Assembly (NCBI GenBank): GCA_020080175.1
Contig: JAGHQL010000059.1
Span: 62,001-126,000, forward strand
Source of the DNA: Glutinoglossum americanum
Lineage: Eukaryota; Ascomycota; Geoglossomycetes; Geoglossales; Geoglossaceae
Direction of reading: 5' to 3'
DNA: 64,000 bases
Shown here: positions 1-12,827 of the stretch, in pieces
How the letters are laid out: each line of letters starts with the position of its first letter
How positions within the stretch are numbered: the stretch's first letter is position 1
Made by a program: the position numbers and the translations under genes
The notes under the pieces: model-generated
Database searches by the model: none
What the model saw: the letters and a program-made list of their open reading frames with translations, nothing else
What the model was told of the DNA's origin: nothing

Positions 1-10
1 AGAAAACACA

Positions 11-341
11 ATGGCCGGCCCTCGGTGCTCATGCAGTAATTGCTTTGCCCTTCCTTTTTCTCGAAACTGCTGCGGATTATGCACTGACATCGCTCATGTT
101 TCAGGACTACGCCCACAGGGTGAGTGCAACTGCGACCGAGCAAACACAGAAAACGTGGTCGTTGGGGAGACCTGCGAGTGCGGTAAGAGATCTAAAGGTA
201 GGTACTCCGTAGATCTTTGCGTCCAAATGTCAGAGGTGAGCGCTGATGCGGGCCAAATACCTTGAAGGTGCCTGCACATGCGAGAAAGCTCCTGACGGCG
301 GGCTGCTACCGGGGGAGATAGATTTCACGACAAAGGCGTGA
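11..341 (+). CDS. Small Cys-X-Cys protein, metallothionein-like
   Basis: Three exons (11-35, 105-197, 268-341) join in frame into a 63-residue protein ending in TGA at 339-341. Intron 1 has a GTAATT donor and a CTGAC branch-like site before TTTCAG; intron 2 has a GTAGGT donor and ends TTGAAG. All eight cysteines sit in four C-X-C pairs: C-S-C near the N-terminus, C-N-C and C-E-C in exon 2 and C-T-C in exon 3. The spacers are rich in Gly, Glu and Lys. There is no signal peptide. C-X-C pairs in a very short protein are typical of fungal metallothioneins, which bind copper, zinc or cadmium in the cytosol. I infer metal binding but recognise no specific family. The last 20 residues lack cysteine. 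The start lies only 10 nt inside the window, so the promoter is not visible. Confidence 0.5.
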
Positions 342-1021
342 AGGATGTGGCAGCGTCGTCGAGGATAATCTCCATGAGTGCATCATATATTAATGTACAC
401 ATGATAGTCAGATAGTTATCATTGATTTTTCTCGCAAAAAACAAATAAATTACAGGGCAAGTTGCATCGAGGTGCAAGGAACGACAAGGAACCGTGCGTG
501 TCTCAATCGTACATACATGCGGGTGCATGTACACCGAGTGCAGGATACCCCGTCGTCGATCACGTCTGATATCTGAATTTGAGTCTTATCATATTCCGCC
601 TCGTAAACCATATCGTTTGGTTCCTGGCATTGCCTACAAGCGCGCGGGTAGTATTTCCAATTAGGTTTGAAGTGCTTCTATCCGTGTCCGGAGATATATC
701 TGCTTCAGGACACGAACGCGGATATTCGATCCCTCTCAAGTATAACGTCTTCCTTTTCTGATTGCTCACTTTTCCGACACCTCGCCAATCGGTGTTCTTC
801 CATCGGTAGCTTGGAGCCTCGTGGAACCAGGCTTGCGGGTCTGCCGTTGCGGAAGAACTCAATTTGGACGTCAAGCCTTCATAGCTAGAATCGGAGTTAG
901 CCGCCCCAACGGTCCACCGACAACCATTCCAGATCTACATCTCGGCCAGCCCTAGCAGACTGGCGGGCTCTGTGAGGTGGCTAGCGCGGCGGCTGCCGGT
1001 TTCCTCTCTAGCTCTGCGAAG
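342..1021. other. Intergenic, no recognised gene
   Basis: This 680-nt gap separates the C-X-C gene from the alpha-adaptin gene. A minus-strand frame of about 100 codons (560-874) is open, but it matches nothing I recognise and has no supporting splice structure. It probably holds the 3' flank of the first gene and the promoter of the second. Confidence 0.5.
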
Positions 1022-4000
1022 ATGTCGTCTATGCGAGGTTCGTCGTTCGCGGCAGATATCCTCTTTGTCAACGAACTTGAGTTGCTAAGGCGTCTTACTA
1101 GGGCTCGTCCAGTTCATTGCGGATTTGAGGAACGCGAGAGCACGAGAACTAGAGGAGAAGAGGATAAACAAGGAACTAGCGAATATACGGTTCGTTCAAA
1201 GGTCAATGTATGTGGGATCGGTCGGAGCTAACATCACCACAGCCAGAAGTTCAGAGGCAGGGTTGTCCCGATCGATCACAGTCCGAATTGCTACTGATCA
1301 AACGCAGATGGAAGCCTTAACGGATACCAGAGGAAGAAATATGTCTGCAAGGTGGGATGGCCAAATTAATTTCGGCGAAGTCGGAAGGGTTACTGACGTG
1401 GGTGGCAGCTCCTCTACATCTATATTCTCGGCTGGAACGTCGACTTCGGGCATCTCGAAGCTGTCAATCTGATCTCCGCGAATAAATATTCTGAAAAGCA
1501 AATAGGTTATCTCGCTGTTACCCTCTTCCTCCACGAACAACATGAATTGCTGCACCTTGTCGTCAATAGCATCCGAAAAGATTTACTAGATCATAATGAG
1601 TTGAATAATTGCTTGGCACTCCACGCAATTGCTAACGTTGGCGGGAGGGAGATGGGTGAGGCACTGAGTGGGGATGTCCACAGGCTTCTAATCTCACCGT
1701 AAGTTGGTATATCTCCGTCTAGGTTTGGATACTGAGAGAGGGTTAGGGCATCAAAAGCCTTTGTCAAGAAGAAGGCTGCCCTCACCTTACTGCGGCTATA
1801 CCGAAAGTATCCCAGCATCGTTCAGCTAGAGTGGGCGGAAAGGATTATTTCGCTTATGGACGATTCTGATATGGGCGTCACTCTCTCCGTCACGTCTCTC
1901 GTCATGGCACTGGCACAAGATAATCCAGAGCAGTACAAAGGGAGCTATGTGAAAGCAGCCCAGCGACTAAAGAAAATCGTTGTTGAGGACGACTATGCGC
2001 CAGATTATTTATATTACAAAGTGCCATGTCCCTGGATCCAGGTGAAGCTATTGAGACTACTACAGTATTATCCACCCTCCGGTACGACTTCCCTGGCACC
2101 AAACCTGTCCCTTAGATTTTGCTGACCTGGTTATTTTTTAGATGATAAGCACATCCGTGGATTGATTCGGGAGTCACTACAAAAGATCCTAGATGCCGCT
2201 TCAGAAATGCCTAAGAATGTGCAACAGAACAATGCGCAGAATGCTGTCTTGTTTGAGGCAATTAATCTTACTATTCACCTAGACACTGAGCATAACCTCA
2301 TGGTTCAAATATCATCACGGCTAGGGAAGTTTATTACATCCCGAGAGACCAACGTTCGCTATCTCGGCTTAGAGGCCATGACCCATCTCGCGGCACGGGC
2401 AGAAACACTTGACCCTATCAAGAAACATCAAAGTATAATCATTGGCTCACTCCGAGATCGGGATATCAGCGTGCGAAGGCAAGGTCTTGATTTGCTATAC
2501 AGCATGTGTGACGCGTCGAACGCACAGCCAATTGTTTCTGAGCTTCTCAAATATCTCCAGAATGCGGATTTTGCCATCCGAGAAGAGATGGTGCTCAAAA
2601 TTGCCATTTTGACTGAGAAGTATGCAACAGACATTCAATGGTATGTAGATATATCATTACGGTTGATCGCCACGGCTGGCGATCATGTCAGCGATGAGGT
2701 CTGGCAAAGGGTTGTTCAGATTGTCACAAACAACGACGAACTCCAAATATACGCGGCACAAAATATCCTCCAATATATGAAAGCAGACCATTGCCATGAA
2801 ACGTTAGTAAAGATCGGAGGATATCTACTAGGGGAGTTTGGGCATCTTATCGCAGACAGTAAGGGTTGTAGCCCTATCGAACAGTTCCTTGCGCTCCAGT
2901 CGAAATTCCAAAGCTGCTCCCCTAGCACGAAAGCAATCCTTCTTTCATCTTTCATCAAATTCGTCAACTTGTTCCCGGAAATAAAGACACAGCTCCTACA
3001 GGTCTTTACACTATACAGCCATACCCTGGATTCTGAACTACAACAGCGAGCATGCGAGTATCTAGTATTAGCGACTTTGTCAACAGATGATCTCTTACGC
3101 ACAGTCTGTGATGAAATGCCTCCATTCCCAGAAAGAGCATCTGCATTGCTGTCCAGGCTTCACCAGAAGCATGCAGGAACCAGCGACAAGAGGACTTGGG
3201 TTGTGGGTGGCAAGGACGCGAATGCAGATCCCAAGGAATTCAACCTCGTTAGGAATACCGGTCTCAAGCGGTCGTTCACGACCAACGGAAATCCATCATT
3301 GGGAACCAATGGTGGTTCCCATGGGCCTGCTACAAAAGCTAGCAGCCTGGGTACTGACGGTTTGAATGACCTCGCAGGATTAGATTTGACCACAGAACCG
3401 CAAAAGACTCTTCGTGGGCCTAACCTCGCAAGTGCTGCTCATCTAAGTCCAGACTGGGAAGTTGGATACAACAAGATGCTTATTAAAGCAGAAGGGGTTC
3501 TATACGAGGACGTGCAGATCCAGGTAGGAATACGTACGGAGTATCGCGGACAGATGGGCTGCGTCTTGCTCTACTTCACAAATAAATCTTCAACAGCCAT
3601 TGGTTCATTCACCACTACGCTCGACAACCGCTCTGCTGAGCACTTGAAGATTGAGACTAAGAGCTTACCGGAGCCAAATATTGAACCGGACAGTCAGACT
3701 CAGCAAATGGTCATGTTCGAGGCCCGTTCGGTTTTCACTGACCCACCCACAATTCGTATCTCTTATCTCGCAGGCTCTCTTCAAGGGTTAACCCTCCAGC
3801 TCCCGGTAGTGGTTCATAAGTTCATGGACGGCGCAGAGCTGAGCTCCGAAGACTTTTTCAAACGCTGGAAACAAATTGGTGGGGCTCCCCGAGAAGCACA
3901 AAAGGTTTTTGGACTTGTGGGGAAAGGACGAACGTCGGATGCAGCATTTACGAGGAGGACGGTAGAGGGCTTCAAGTGGGGCATCCTCGACAGCGTGGAT

Positions 4001-4307
4001 CCGAACGCGAAGAATATTGTTGGAGCTAGCGTATTACATACGAGCGAAGGAGGAAAGTACGGGTGTTTACTACGTCTGGAGCCAAACTATGATACGAATG
4101 TGAGTCAACACCGTTCCCAGACATTTACCAGCGAGCCTTGAGCCCCTCTTTTTCCTTCCTTTGAACCACAAGTTAATCCTTAGAAAGATGTACCGCCTAA
4201 CTATCCGTGCAACGGACGAATCGGTCCCTCCCGTACTAATGAAACTCATGGAGGAGAGGCTGTCGCAGGGTATACTACCAGACCCGACGTCCGGCGGCCG
4301 ACGATAG
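1022..4307 (+). CDS. APL3: AP-2 clathrin adaptor complex, large subunit alpha
   Basis: Eight exons (1022-1037, 1102-1189, 1243-1256, 1308-1351, 1409-1698, 1747-2081, 2142-4099, 4188-4307) give 954 residues, the usual length of alpha adaptin. The N-terminus begins MSSMRGLVQFIADLR, followed by RELEEKRINKELANIR and NGYQRKKY, the classic alpha-adaptin phosphoinositide-binding trunk start. An armadillo-type helical trunk runs to about residue 600. After a Gly/Asn/Ser-rich hinge comes the ear, with KMLIKAEGVLYED-type and GCVLLYF segments, and the C-terminal MYRLTIRATDE strand. The protein links cargo and clathrin to PI(4,5)P2 at the plasma membrane during endocytosis. Intron 3 (1257-1307) must be GC-AG: only the GCAGGG donor keeps frame and yields the conserved DG-LNGYQ segment. 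The final exon uses the second of two close AG sites, because the first breaks frame. It stands alone, co-oriented with its neighbour upstream. Confidence 0.93.
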
Positions 4308-6478
4308 TTAAGGAGATTCCCACAAAAAAAGCGTTTTGGGGCATTGTCGGTGTTGCTCTTTATGGCGACCTTTTGTTGTTGTCCCCCTTTTAAACCCTAA
4401 CTCTTAAATCGTAAATCACTAAAGCCTTTACCTCCTGTCTATCCGCCTATCTATCTGCTGCGATTTGCTGAACGAACGACATCTTACTTATTCGCCTTTG
4501 CGTTGATCGGAAATGAGGGGGGGGGGGGGGGGGGAATACGCACACCGATCGAGAGATTTTTTACGAGGTTTTATTTTATTCTATTTTATTAATATTTTTC
4601 TTTTCGTATTTCCTAATGTATACACGGTACGTACGTTTTTTTTTTTTTTTTTGAGTCGAGTGAAACCTTGCGCCCGTGTAGTGTGTCCGAGTGTGTACGT
4701 CTACCCCATTGGACGTGTTGATGTGGATGTTGGGTCGATGTCGCATAGGGAGAAGCAAAGGCATTCTCCTGTCTCCGTGAGTGAGTGGGGAGAGGGTGTG
4801 TAGGACGGGTGAAAATTGATTGATCGATATATATACATGCGAAAAATGGAGCCTTTTTTTTTTTCTCGCATGCGAAAGCGTTAGATGTTCGTGGTTGGGC
4901 GGGTGCCTGTGTCCGATTTGTTTGGTCTTGCGATGCTCACTCGTCGCTCTGATGAGACGGCGGGGAGAACTGAACACCCTCTAGCTAAAGAGCAATGATG
5001 GAGGAGTAATGTGCCTGACTAAAAATTCCGACTCGAAGGTTCTAACCCGAGTCCTATACTATGACGCCTATTCTAGGGAATAGGCTCCCTCGCCTATGGC
5101 CTGAGGGACTACTTAAGCTGAACTGCTTTATTTCACGTCTCATGGCTGGCCATGCTCTCATATCCATTCCTCATATATCACTTGCTCCGTCAACTTCATT
5201 TCCTTCCCGTAGTGCATCACTCCCGGGAAGAGATCATCTCATGGGTATTTGCATTCTGTGGGATTTCTAAGTGTGGATATGTCTTCTGGAGAATATCTGA
5301 GGGGCCGATTAAGGGGTCGGGGGAGAAGCTCTGATGGCCGAGGGAGTAGGGAGAGCAGCATAAGCTGAATCTACCCGTGGTCCCGGCGCAATGCGGGTCA
5401 TCTCGCAGCCGAGGGTAGAGCTGTCGTTGTCAACCGACGGGGCCGTTGGGTCGCTGCCGAGAGTTGATATGCTAATTGGCCAAGAGGCAAGAAGCGTTGA
5501 TAGGAATCTTGAATAGCGTTATTGCTCGGGCCGAGCCGCACCCATATAGTAAGGCGCCCCACAGACGGCAAAGCCTCCGAGCTGATAGATTTGGGGTGAA
5601 GATGAATGACGGGGGAGGCGTCGGGAGGGAATAACCGCTGAATCGATGTATATTCGGAGATCCATGATTAAGGAATCAGGGGGCATTTAGAGTGGGGTGC
5701 TAGTGCTCAAGGGTCGACGATGAGTTTCTAAGTAAGGATGAAAGGTATCGGGCAGGGCGAGAGAGTGGTGGTGCGGATGGTGATCGTCGATATAAGGTGG
5801 GAGGAATGAAAGGGTGCTTCGATATACCCTCCGATATACCGAAGCGAGGGCCAGCGCGTGCGTAAGTAGCAGGGGGAGATAAATGGGGCGTGTCCGGTTT
5901 CAAAAACCAACATACAGCGCGAAACCGTTTGCGCCAGGCTGGGGGGAGAACGGCTGTGGGGGAAGGCAATGCGCAGCTAGTTTAAAGAAAATCTAGAGGG
6001 GCGGTACCCCCGTTGGCTGAGCTGAGCTTCTGCTACGAAACGTGGAGGGGAGGGATAATAAGGCTGTGGGGTGAGGTCATCTGGGTGGCCAGCAGCACGT
6101 TGGAATCTATATTTCCCTGCACGAGGTCGCAGTGCGAGGCGCAAACGGGGCACAATTTGAACCTGGGTGGTTGGTCAATCGGACTTGCCCGAATTATCCA
6201 CGCACCGGTGCGAGCATCCCTCGATTCTGAAAACTCAACTGGCATGTCGAGTTCCAGGCTCGAGGGTGGGGGTGATGTGGTAGTATAGGCTTCGTCATCA
6301 GTGGGTCTGGGTCGCCCCTATCGACCACATCATTCCGCAAGAAAGGATTGAAGAGCCCTGTAGTTTAGGGATGGAGAGGGCCTGTTGAAATAAGTTGTAT
6401 TTGCCTCGTGATATCCGCCATCGTTCCTTGAGGTCTACATCACATCTAGTAACCCCTCGATGGGAGCAAAGCCTGCCT
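4308..6478. other. Intergenic with homopolymer runs
   Basis: About 2.2 kb between convergent genes. The first 600 nt are a 3' flank with an 18-nt G run (4517-4534), a 17-nt T run (4636-4652) and AT-rich DNA. The rest has no frame that looks coding, no tRNA and no clear repeat. Confidence 0.5.
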
Positions 6479-7551
6479 CTATTCCGGTGCTTCCTGCACG
6501 TCGTCCTTAATTTTCGCGTCTTTCTTTGATAGCCTCTCCCCGAAAATCGTGCTTCCCACCCTAACCTCAGTACTCCCCTCTCGAATCGCACCCTCAAAGT
6601 CCCCACTCATACCCATACTCAGTTCCAATGCTTCCTTATCGACCCCGAGTGTCTCTGCGACTCGATCTCTAGCTTGCCGCAAGGTGATGAAATCTTCGTT
6701 CGGATTATCCTGGCTGGTGGCTCTTGAGCGTGCGATCGCGCCGATAGTCATCAGGCCCTGGAGGTGTAGATGTGGGCATTTCTCCAAGATATGCTTCGAC
6801 AGGTCTGCAGCTTCGGATGGCTCGCAGCCTGATTTTGATTCTTCGTGAGAGGTGTTCACTTGTACGAATACCCTCAGTTTTACTTCAGCAGCAGACGCCG
6901 ATATTTTTGCCCGACCTTTCTCCAGCTGGTCGGCCTTCTTGGTTGTGTCGACCGACTCTACGCACCATAGGTTGGGGATTTGCTCCGCTAGCGGCCGACA
7001 TTTGTTGGTTTGCAGCTGGCCGATGAAGTGCCATCTTATTGTGTTGGGAAGCAGTCGAGACTTCTCTAAAAGCTCTTGCTATGCTGGCATAAGCTGATAC
7101 TCCTGAGTTCACATATGTAAGGGCATGCTACCTGGTAGTTCTCGCCGAAGTGAAGTTGGCCGAAACCAGGCGGTGAGGCTGTCGAAGAGTTGTGAAGGGC
7201 AAGAATATCACTCGCCGGTTTCAATTTAGAAACAGCAACTAGGCGAATCTATGGTGTTAATGAGATTGTGTCCTTGAACGGCTTCAATATAGCGCAAAAC
7301 TAGATATTCGATGCCGCAGGTTCAAAGAGATTTGTACTGAAGATACATACGGGACGCTCGCCAGCAGCAGCAATGACTTGTAAAGCAACACTAGAAATGT
7401 TTTCGACTAGCTCTTTAGCCCTTGCAGTATTTATTTTCATGCCGTCCTGCTGAGACCCGTCAGCCATCGTGGATCTTGTAGATGGCTCGGATGATTGGAT
7501 TTGGTGCAACAATGGACGAAGGTTTCGAGGCGGGGTCAGCAAACTAGCCAT
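6479..7551 (-). CDS. YggS/PLPBP-type pyridoxal 5'-phosphate homeostasis protein
   Basis: Read on the minus strand, exons 7551-7351, 7248-7132 and 7078-6479 are all in phase 0 and give up to 305 residues. The PLP-binding segment is RLVAVSKLKPASDI, whose first lysine is the expected Schiff-base residue. It is followed by HFGENYQ-ELLEK, IRWHFIGQLQTNKCR, VESVDT and VFVQVNTSHEESKSG, then GLMTIGA and the phosphate-site segment LSMGMSGDFEGAIREGSTEVRVGSTIFG. These are the hallmarks of the YggS/PROSC/YBL036C family, a single alanine-racemase-type barrel that buffers PLP and has no known catalytic activity. The N-terminus is about 30-40 residues longer than usual, so translation may start at an internal Met (MADGS or MKINT). 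It could instead be a mitochondrial targeting extension. The gene is divergent from POL1, with 275 nt between start codons. Confidence 0.92.
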
Positions 7552-7746
7552 ACATACACGCAGTAAAAATCAATTACAAGAATTCCCCGTAGAAAGGTAG
7601 AAATACTGAGCCCATTTTCATCTACAAAATGTTCCGCATCCAATCTTAAGGTACATTTTACATGCTCGCATGAACAGTCCGATGCCGAGGTGATAATTAT
7701 GTAAGGCAACGCGCCCAAAAGGGTTCGCGTCAAGCGAAAGCACTTT

Positions 7747-7752
7747 ACGCGT
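7747..7752. promoter_or_regulatory. MCB-type ACGCGT site upstream of POL1
   Basis: A palindromic ACGCGT lies 75 nt upstream of the POL1 start, in the intergenic region shared with the YggS gene. Nearby are related CGCG-containing hexamers (AACGCGCC and TTCGCGTC). MBF, the G1/S transcription factor, binds this core and controls DNA-synthesis genes in yeasts, POL1 included. Assignment here rests on the match and the position only. Confidence 0.5.
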
Positions 7753-7826
7753 TACCTCGCGAGCCCTCACCACAACATTACACAACCTGCACATCCGCTA
7801 CAACAATCCCTACGCAGAACGTCTTT

Positions 7827-10800
7827 ATGGACTCGTAAGCACTCCCATTTATCGCCTCTTTGTTTCCGTGTATTGGGGTTCGATCTGCGGTCCCAATGGT
7901 AAGCAAGTTTGACGAACTGCGCGCATTGCGCGCTGCGGGTAAAACACGTCTCTCGACCTATGAGGTACAGGAAGAGGAAGAACTGTATGAAGAGCTCGAT
8001 GAGGAAGACTATAAGAAGGTCGTCCGGGACCGGTTGAACCAGGATGACTTCGTTATAGACGATAATGGAGAAGGGTATGTCGATGATGGACGAGAAGACT
8101 GGTCAAATGACCGTCAAGGCTACAGTGAAAGTGAGGAAGAATTGCCATTGAAGGGGAAAGCAGGTGAGTCTTCCTCCGATGTATCGGCTATATAGTCCGT
8201 CGTGTTGATTTACTCATATCTACCATAGGCAAGAGAAAGCGTGAGGAGGAGCGAGAACGGAAGGAAAAGATTGACCAGGGAATCAGCAAGTACTTCACTA
8301 CAGGGCCTGCAGCTACCCAGCCAAAGCCGAAAGTAAGATCTCAACACCCTAGGCATTTGAGCCGAACGCTAATATGCTCATAGCCAGTTGCCACAGTGGA
8401 GGATACTGCTTTCATGGCTGAGTTGCTGGGCGAAGTTGACAAAAACGTACCGAATCGGAAGATCTCCCCAGAAGTAAAGACAATCAAGTCCCAAGCAAGG
8501 CGTAAAGTGCGCATACTGTCCCCACCGTTGCCAGATGCGAAACGGTTTAGGGCAGGGAAATCGGCTGAGAATAGGCACACGCCTATTTCGCCTCCTATAG
8601 AGCATGCGTTTGACGATGATGACGGCTTCCTAGGAGGCATGGATGACGACGATATGCTAATGAGCGATCCCCACCTTCCATCATCTCCAATCACTAAAGC
8701 AGTTCAGCGAAAGAGTATCTCATCCGTTAAAACAAAGGAGGAGGAAGATGATAATGAATTCTTGGAGGTAGCTCAAGCCATTGGCCACTCCGACATCCCC
8801 ACGGTTAGCGTAAATAGGTCTGGGTCGCGTCCGGTCCCCAAGTTGAAGAAGCCCGAATACCCTACTCCAGGTAGCTCTTCTCCTGCAAAAGAGTTAGATG
8901 CTATTGACCCATCAAGCTGGAACGACGTAACGACAAGATTGAGTGTTCTTAGCAGCCCAGCCCCTCAGACGGCGAATCCCGGGAAGCTTCGAGCCCAGGA
9001 TGCCCTCGAAAGTGACGGCAGCCTGCGAATGTTTTGGTTAGACTATACAGAGGTCAACGGAAGCCTATGTCTATTCGGAAAGGTCGAGAATAAGACTTCA
9101 GGGGGTTATTCAAGCTGCTTTGTAAAGGTCGACAATATTCTGAGGAACCTTTACTTTCTCCCCAGAGAATACCGCCACCGTAAGGAAAAGTGTCCAGGAC
9201 TTATGAGAACTTTACTGATATTCGATTTAGGCCATGGCAGGGACACCTCTGAAGAGGTAGAGATGGGCGATGTATACCACGAGGTTGATGAGATCATGAC
9301 CAAGCTGCGCGTTAACATGCATAAGATTAAGCCTTGCAGCAGAAAGTATGCCTTTGAGTTGCCCGACATTCCTAAGGAGGCAGATTACCTTAAATTACTG
9401 TACTCTTATGACAGCAAGTCCTCCACCATCCCTATGTTGCGGGCAAAATACTGACAATGGCGCAGAGCCTGTCTTTCCAATGGACATAATAGGAGAGACA
9501 TTTTCTCATGTGTTCGGTACTAATACTGCGCTTTTTGAGCAGTTTGTACTCTGGAAGAACATCATGGGACCCTGTTGGCTAAGGATTGAAGATGCAAACT
9601 TCACGGCCGTCAATAATGCATCTTGGTGCAAACTTGAGCTCCAGGTCACAAAACCCGGTAATATCTCCGTCGTTGGGGAATCGGAAAATATGGAAGCCCC
9701 ACCATTGACACTTATGAGCATTGCCCTCCGGACAGTAATGAACACCAAAGAGAACACACAAGAGATTTTACTTGCGAGCGCAAGAATCTATGAGAATATA
9801 TCACTGAGCGACACGACGCCGCCGGACAAACTCCCATCTCAGACTTTTACCGTCTTGCGTCCGACCGGACAATCCTTTCCAATTGGCTTTGAACAGGAAT
9901 GCAACAAACATCGGGGCGGTATCCGCTTGGAGAGGTCTGAGCAAACCCTTCTCAGTTCATTCCTTGCCAAGCTACAAACCGTCGATCCTGATGTTCTAGT
10001 TGGGCATCAGCTCGAGGGTGTTGACTACAGCGTCATCCTCAGCCGGATGAGAGAGAAAAAGACGCCTGGATGGCATCGTATTGGTCGGCTAAAGCGAAGT
10101 GAGTGGCCTAAGAACTTTGGAAGAGGTGGAGGGAGCTTCTTCGCAGAGAGGCAGCTTGTCTCTGGACGTCTACTCTGCGATCTGGCCAACGACCTTGGCA
10201 AGGTATTTTTCCCCGCCAACCCCCCCCGATTCGATACCAGGTTTCGGTTTCTGATGTAACCATCTAGTCTCTCATGACAAAGTGTCAGTCATGGAGCTTG
10301 ACCGAGATGTCTGAAATAGTGCTTGGAGGGAACAACATCCGCCGTGAGCTAGATAATGAGGCGGCATTGAAGACATGGGCCACGACTACGCACGGGTTAA
10401 TCAACTACGTGAAACACTGTGAAGCTGACACTTATTTCATCACAGCTATCGCATTAAAATTACAGATGCTGCCACTCACCAAAATCTTAACCAATCTCGC
10501 CGGTAATTCATGGGCTAGGACACTTAGTGGGACAAGAGCAGAGAGGAATGAGTATATTCTTCTCCACGAATTCCACCGAAACAAGTACATTTGTCCAGAC
10601 AAGGTGTTTGGAAGAGGCAAGATTCAGAGGGTGGAAGATGAGAACCCTGAAGGGGACGGGGTTGTGGATATTAAAAAGAAGGACAAATACAAAGGTGGAT
10701 TGGTGTTCGACCCCGAGAAAGGCCTGTATGACAAGTTCATTCTGGTTATGGACTTTAACAGCTTGTACCCAAGCATCATTCAGGAGTTCAACATCTGTTT

Positions 10801-12827
10801 TACAACAGTCAATAGATCAGGACTGGTAACTACTTGGCAATTCTTCAGTGTCGGTAGAAAAATGCTGACTTTCATAGGATAAGGATGAGGAGACCGTGCC
10901 AGAGGTACCGGAGGATCAGCAATTAGGGATCCTCCCAAGACTCATCGCCACCCTCGTGAGCCGAAGGAGGCAGGTCAAAGGCCTCATGAAAGACAAGCGG
11001 GCTACTCCTGAACAACTAGCTCAATGGGATATCAAACAGCAAGCCCTTAAGCTTACCGCCAACTCGATGTATGGCTGTCTCGGTTATACTCGGTCAAGGT
11101 TTTACGCCCGCCCTCTTGCGATGCTCACGACTTTCAAAGGACGCGAGATTCTCAGCAGCACAAAGGAGCTAGCGGAGAGCACACAATTGCAGGTCATCTA
11201 CGGAGACACTGATTCTGTCATGATCAATACCCATGCCAGTAACATTGAAGATGCGTTGAAAGTGGGTAATGAGTTTAAAAAGGCGGTCAATGATCGATAT
11301 AAGCTATTGGAAATCGACATCGATAATGTTTTCCGTCGACTTCTTCTACACGCTAAAAAGAAATACGCTGCGATCAACTTAGTTGAGGTGGATGGCAAGT
11401 ACGTCGACAAGCTCGAGGTCAAGGGCTTAGATATGAGAAGAAGAGAATACTGCGCGTTATCCAAGGATATCTCCTCGTACGCGAACAACCAAGTCGAGTT
11501 ACTTTCAAAGCTAACTGAGATGTTAGGAAATTGCTGAACGAGATCTTGTCCGGGGAGGAATCCGAACTCGTTGTTACAAGAGTCCACGACCACCTCCGTG
11601 AGCTATCCGAAAAGATGAGAGAGGGCTCCATTGCACCGCAGGAATATATCATCTATACGGTATGCAGAACCAACGAGCCTAACAGATATGTAGCTAACAA
11701 TCTCCGTAGAAATTGGGAAAGAATCCCAAAGAGTACCCGAACCCAGACAGTATGCCGCAGGTTCAGGTTGCGCTTCGTGAGATGTCTAGAGGCAAAACTA
11801 TTCGAGCTAACGATGTTATGTCGTACATCGTTACTGGCGATAGCAACTCCTCTGAGAGCGCGGCGAAGAGGGCCTTTACGCCTCAAGATGTAATGAAACC
11901 CAACTCAGACCTAAAGCCCGGTATGTGAAGATTCTACCATATCCGCCTCCGGCCAAGCTAATTGATCATAGATGTCGAATGGTATCTTATCAAACAAATA
12001 TTCCCTCCCGTGGAGCGTCTCTGCGCGCCGATCGATGGTACGGACGCCATACGATTAGCCGAATGTCTAGGTCTTGATACTCGAAAGTACCAAATCAGCA
12101 ACGGCTCATCAGCTCAGGAACAGAAAGATATATTCCCCCTGGAATCGCAGATTGATGATGAGATCCGATTCAAGGACGCTGTAAGGTTCAACCTGAGATG
12201 TCGGGCTTGCAAAGGGGCTTTCAACTATGATGGGCCAGCGAGTGCCCCCAACGTTTGTTCCCCCAACGGCATAACCTGTCCAAGCGCCGAATGTCGCAAA
12301 GTCCTACCAGTAATCTCTATCGTCGCGCAACTAGAGAGCCAGATCCGTCAGCAAACGGCAAGGTATTACGAAGCATGGCTCGTCTGCGACGACTCTCCTT
12401 GCGGCAATCGGACCCGCCAGATGAGTGTGTACGGCCATCGCTGTCTAGGACCTAAAGCCCTTGGGCGTGGGTGCTTAGGGCGCATGAACTACGAATACAC
12501 AGACAAGATGCTTTATAACCAGCTATTGTATTACCAGAGCCTTTTCGACGCCGACAAAGCAAAGACAAACGCGAAAGGAGAGGACAAGGGTACGTTTTCC
12601 AGTATTCAATCCCCGTGACCTAAAAACAAAGGCTGACGTTCCTGTCAGAGAGAATATTAGCGGCGGTTGAACATAACCGGGAGAGATTCGGGACCCTGTC
12701 AGGGGTGGTAGATAAGTATCTGGCAAAGTGTGGGAGGCAATGGGTGGCCATGGATAGCCTCTTTGCATTTGCCTCGACCCGAAACCCGGGGTTATCAAGG
12801 ATAGTTGATACAGTTTCATACAATTGA
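7827..12827 (+). CDS. POL1: DNA polymerase alpha catalytic subunit
   Basis: Eleven exons (7827-7834, 7904-8163, 8229-8332, 8384-9413, 9466-10202, 10268-10825, 10878-11476, 11527-11659, 11710-11920, 11972-12589, 12649-12827) add up to 1478 residues, normal for fungal Pol1. The N-terminus ([15 protein letters not shown], then an acidic stretch) is the primase/Ctf4-side tail. [23 protein letters not shown] marks the B-family N-domain. Motif A is DFNSLYPS near residue 874, motif B is KLTANSMYG, and motif C is YGDTDS near residue 1006. Two C-terminal cysteine clusters (CRAC...CPSAEC, then CDDSPC...HRC...GC) carry metal and bind the B subunit. With primase the enzyme makes RNA-DNA primers in the nucleus. 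Intron 4 (9414-9465) is GC-AG with a GCAAGT donor. The first exon is only 8 nt; the alternative is an ATG at 7897 reading MVSKFDEL. Confidence 0.96.

Noticed and set aside
560-874. 104-codon minus-strand frame upstream of alpha adaptin
   Set aside because: No family resemblance and no start context; likely chance.
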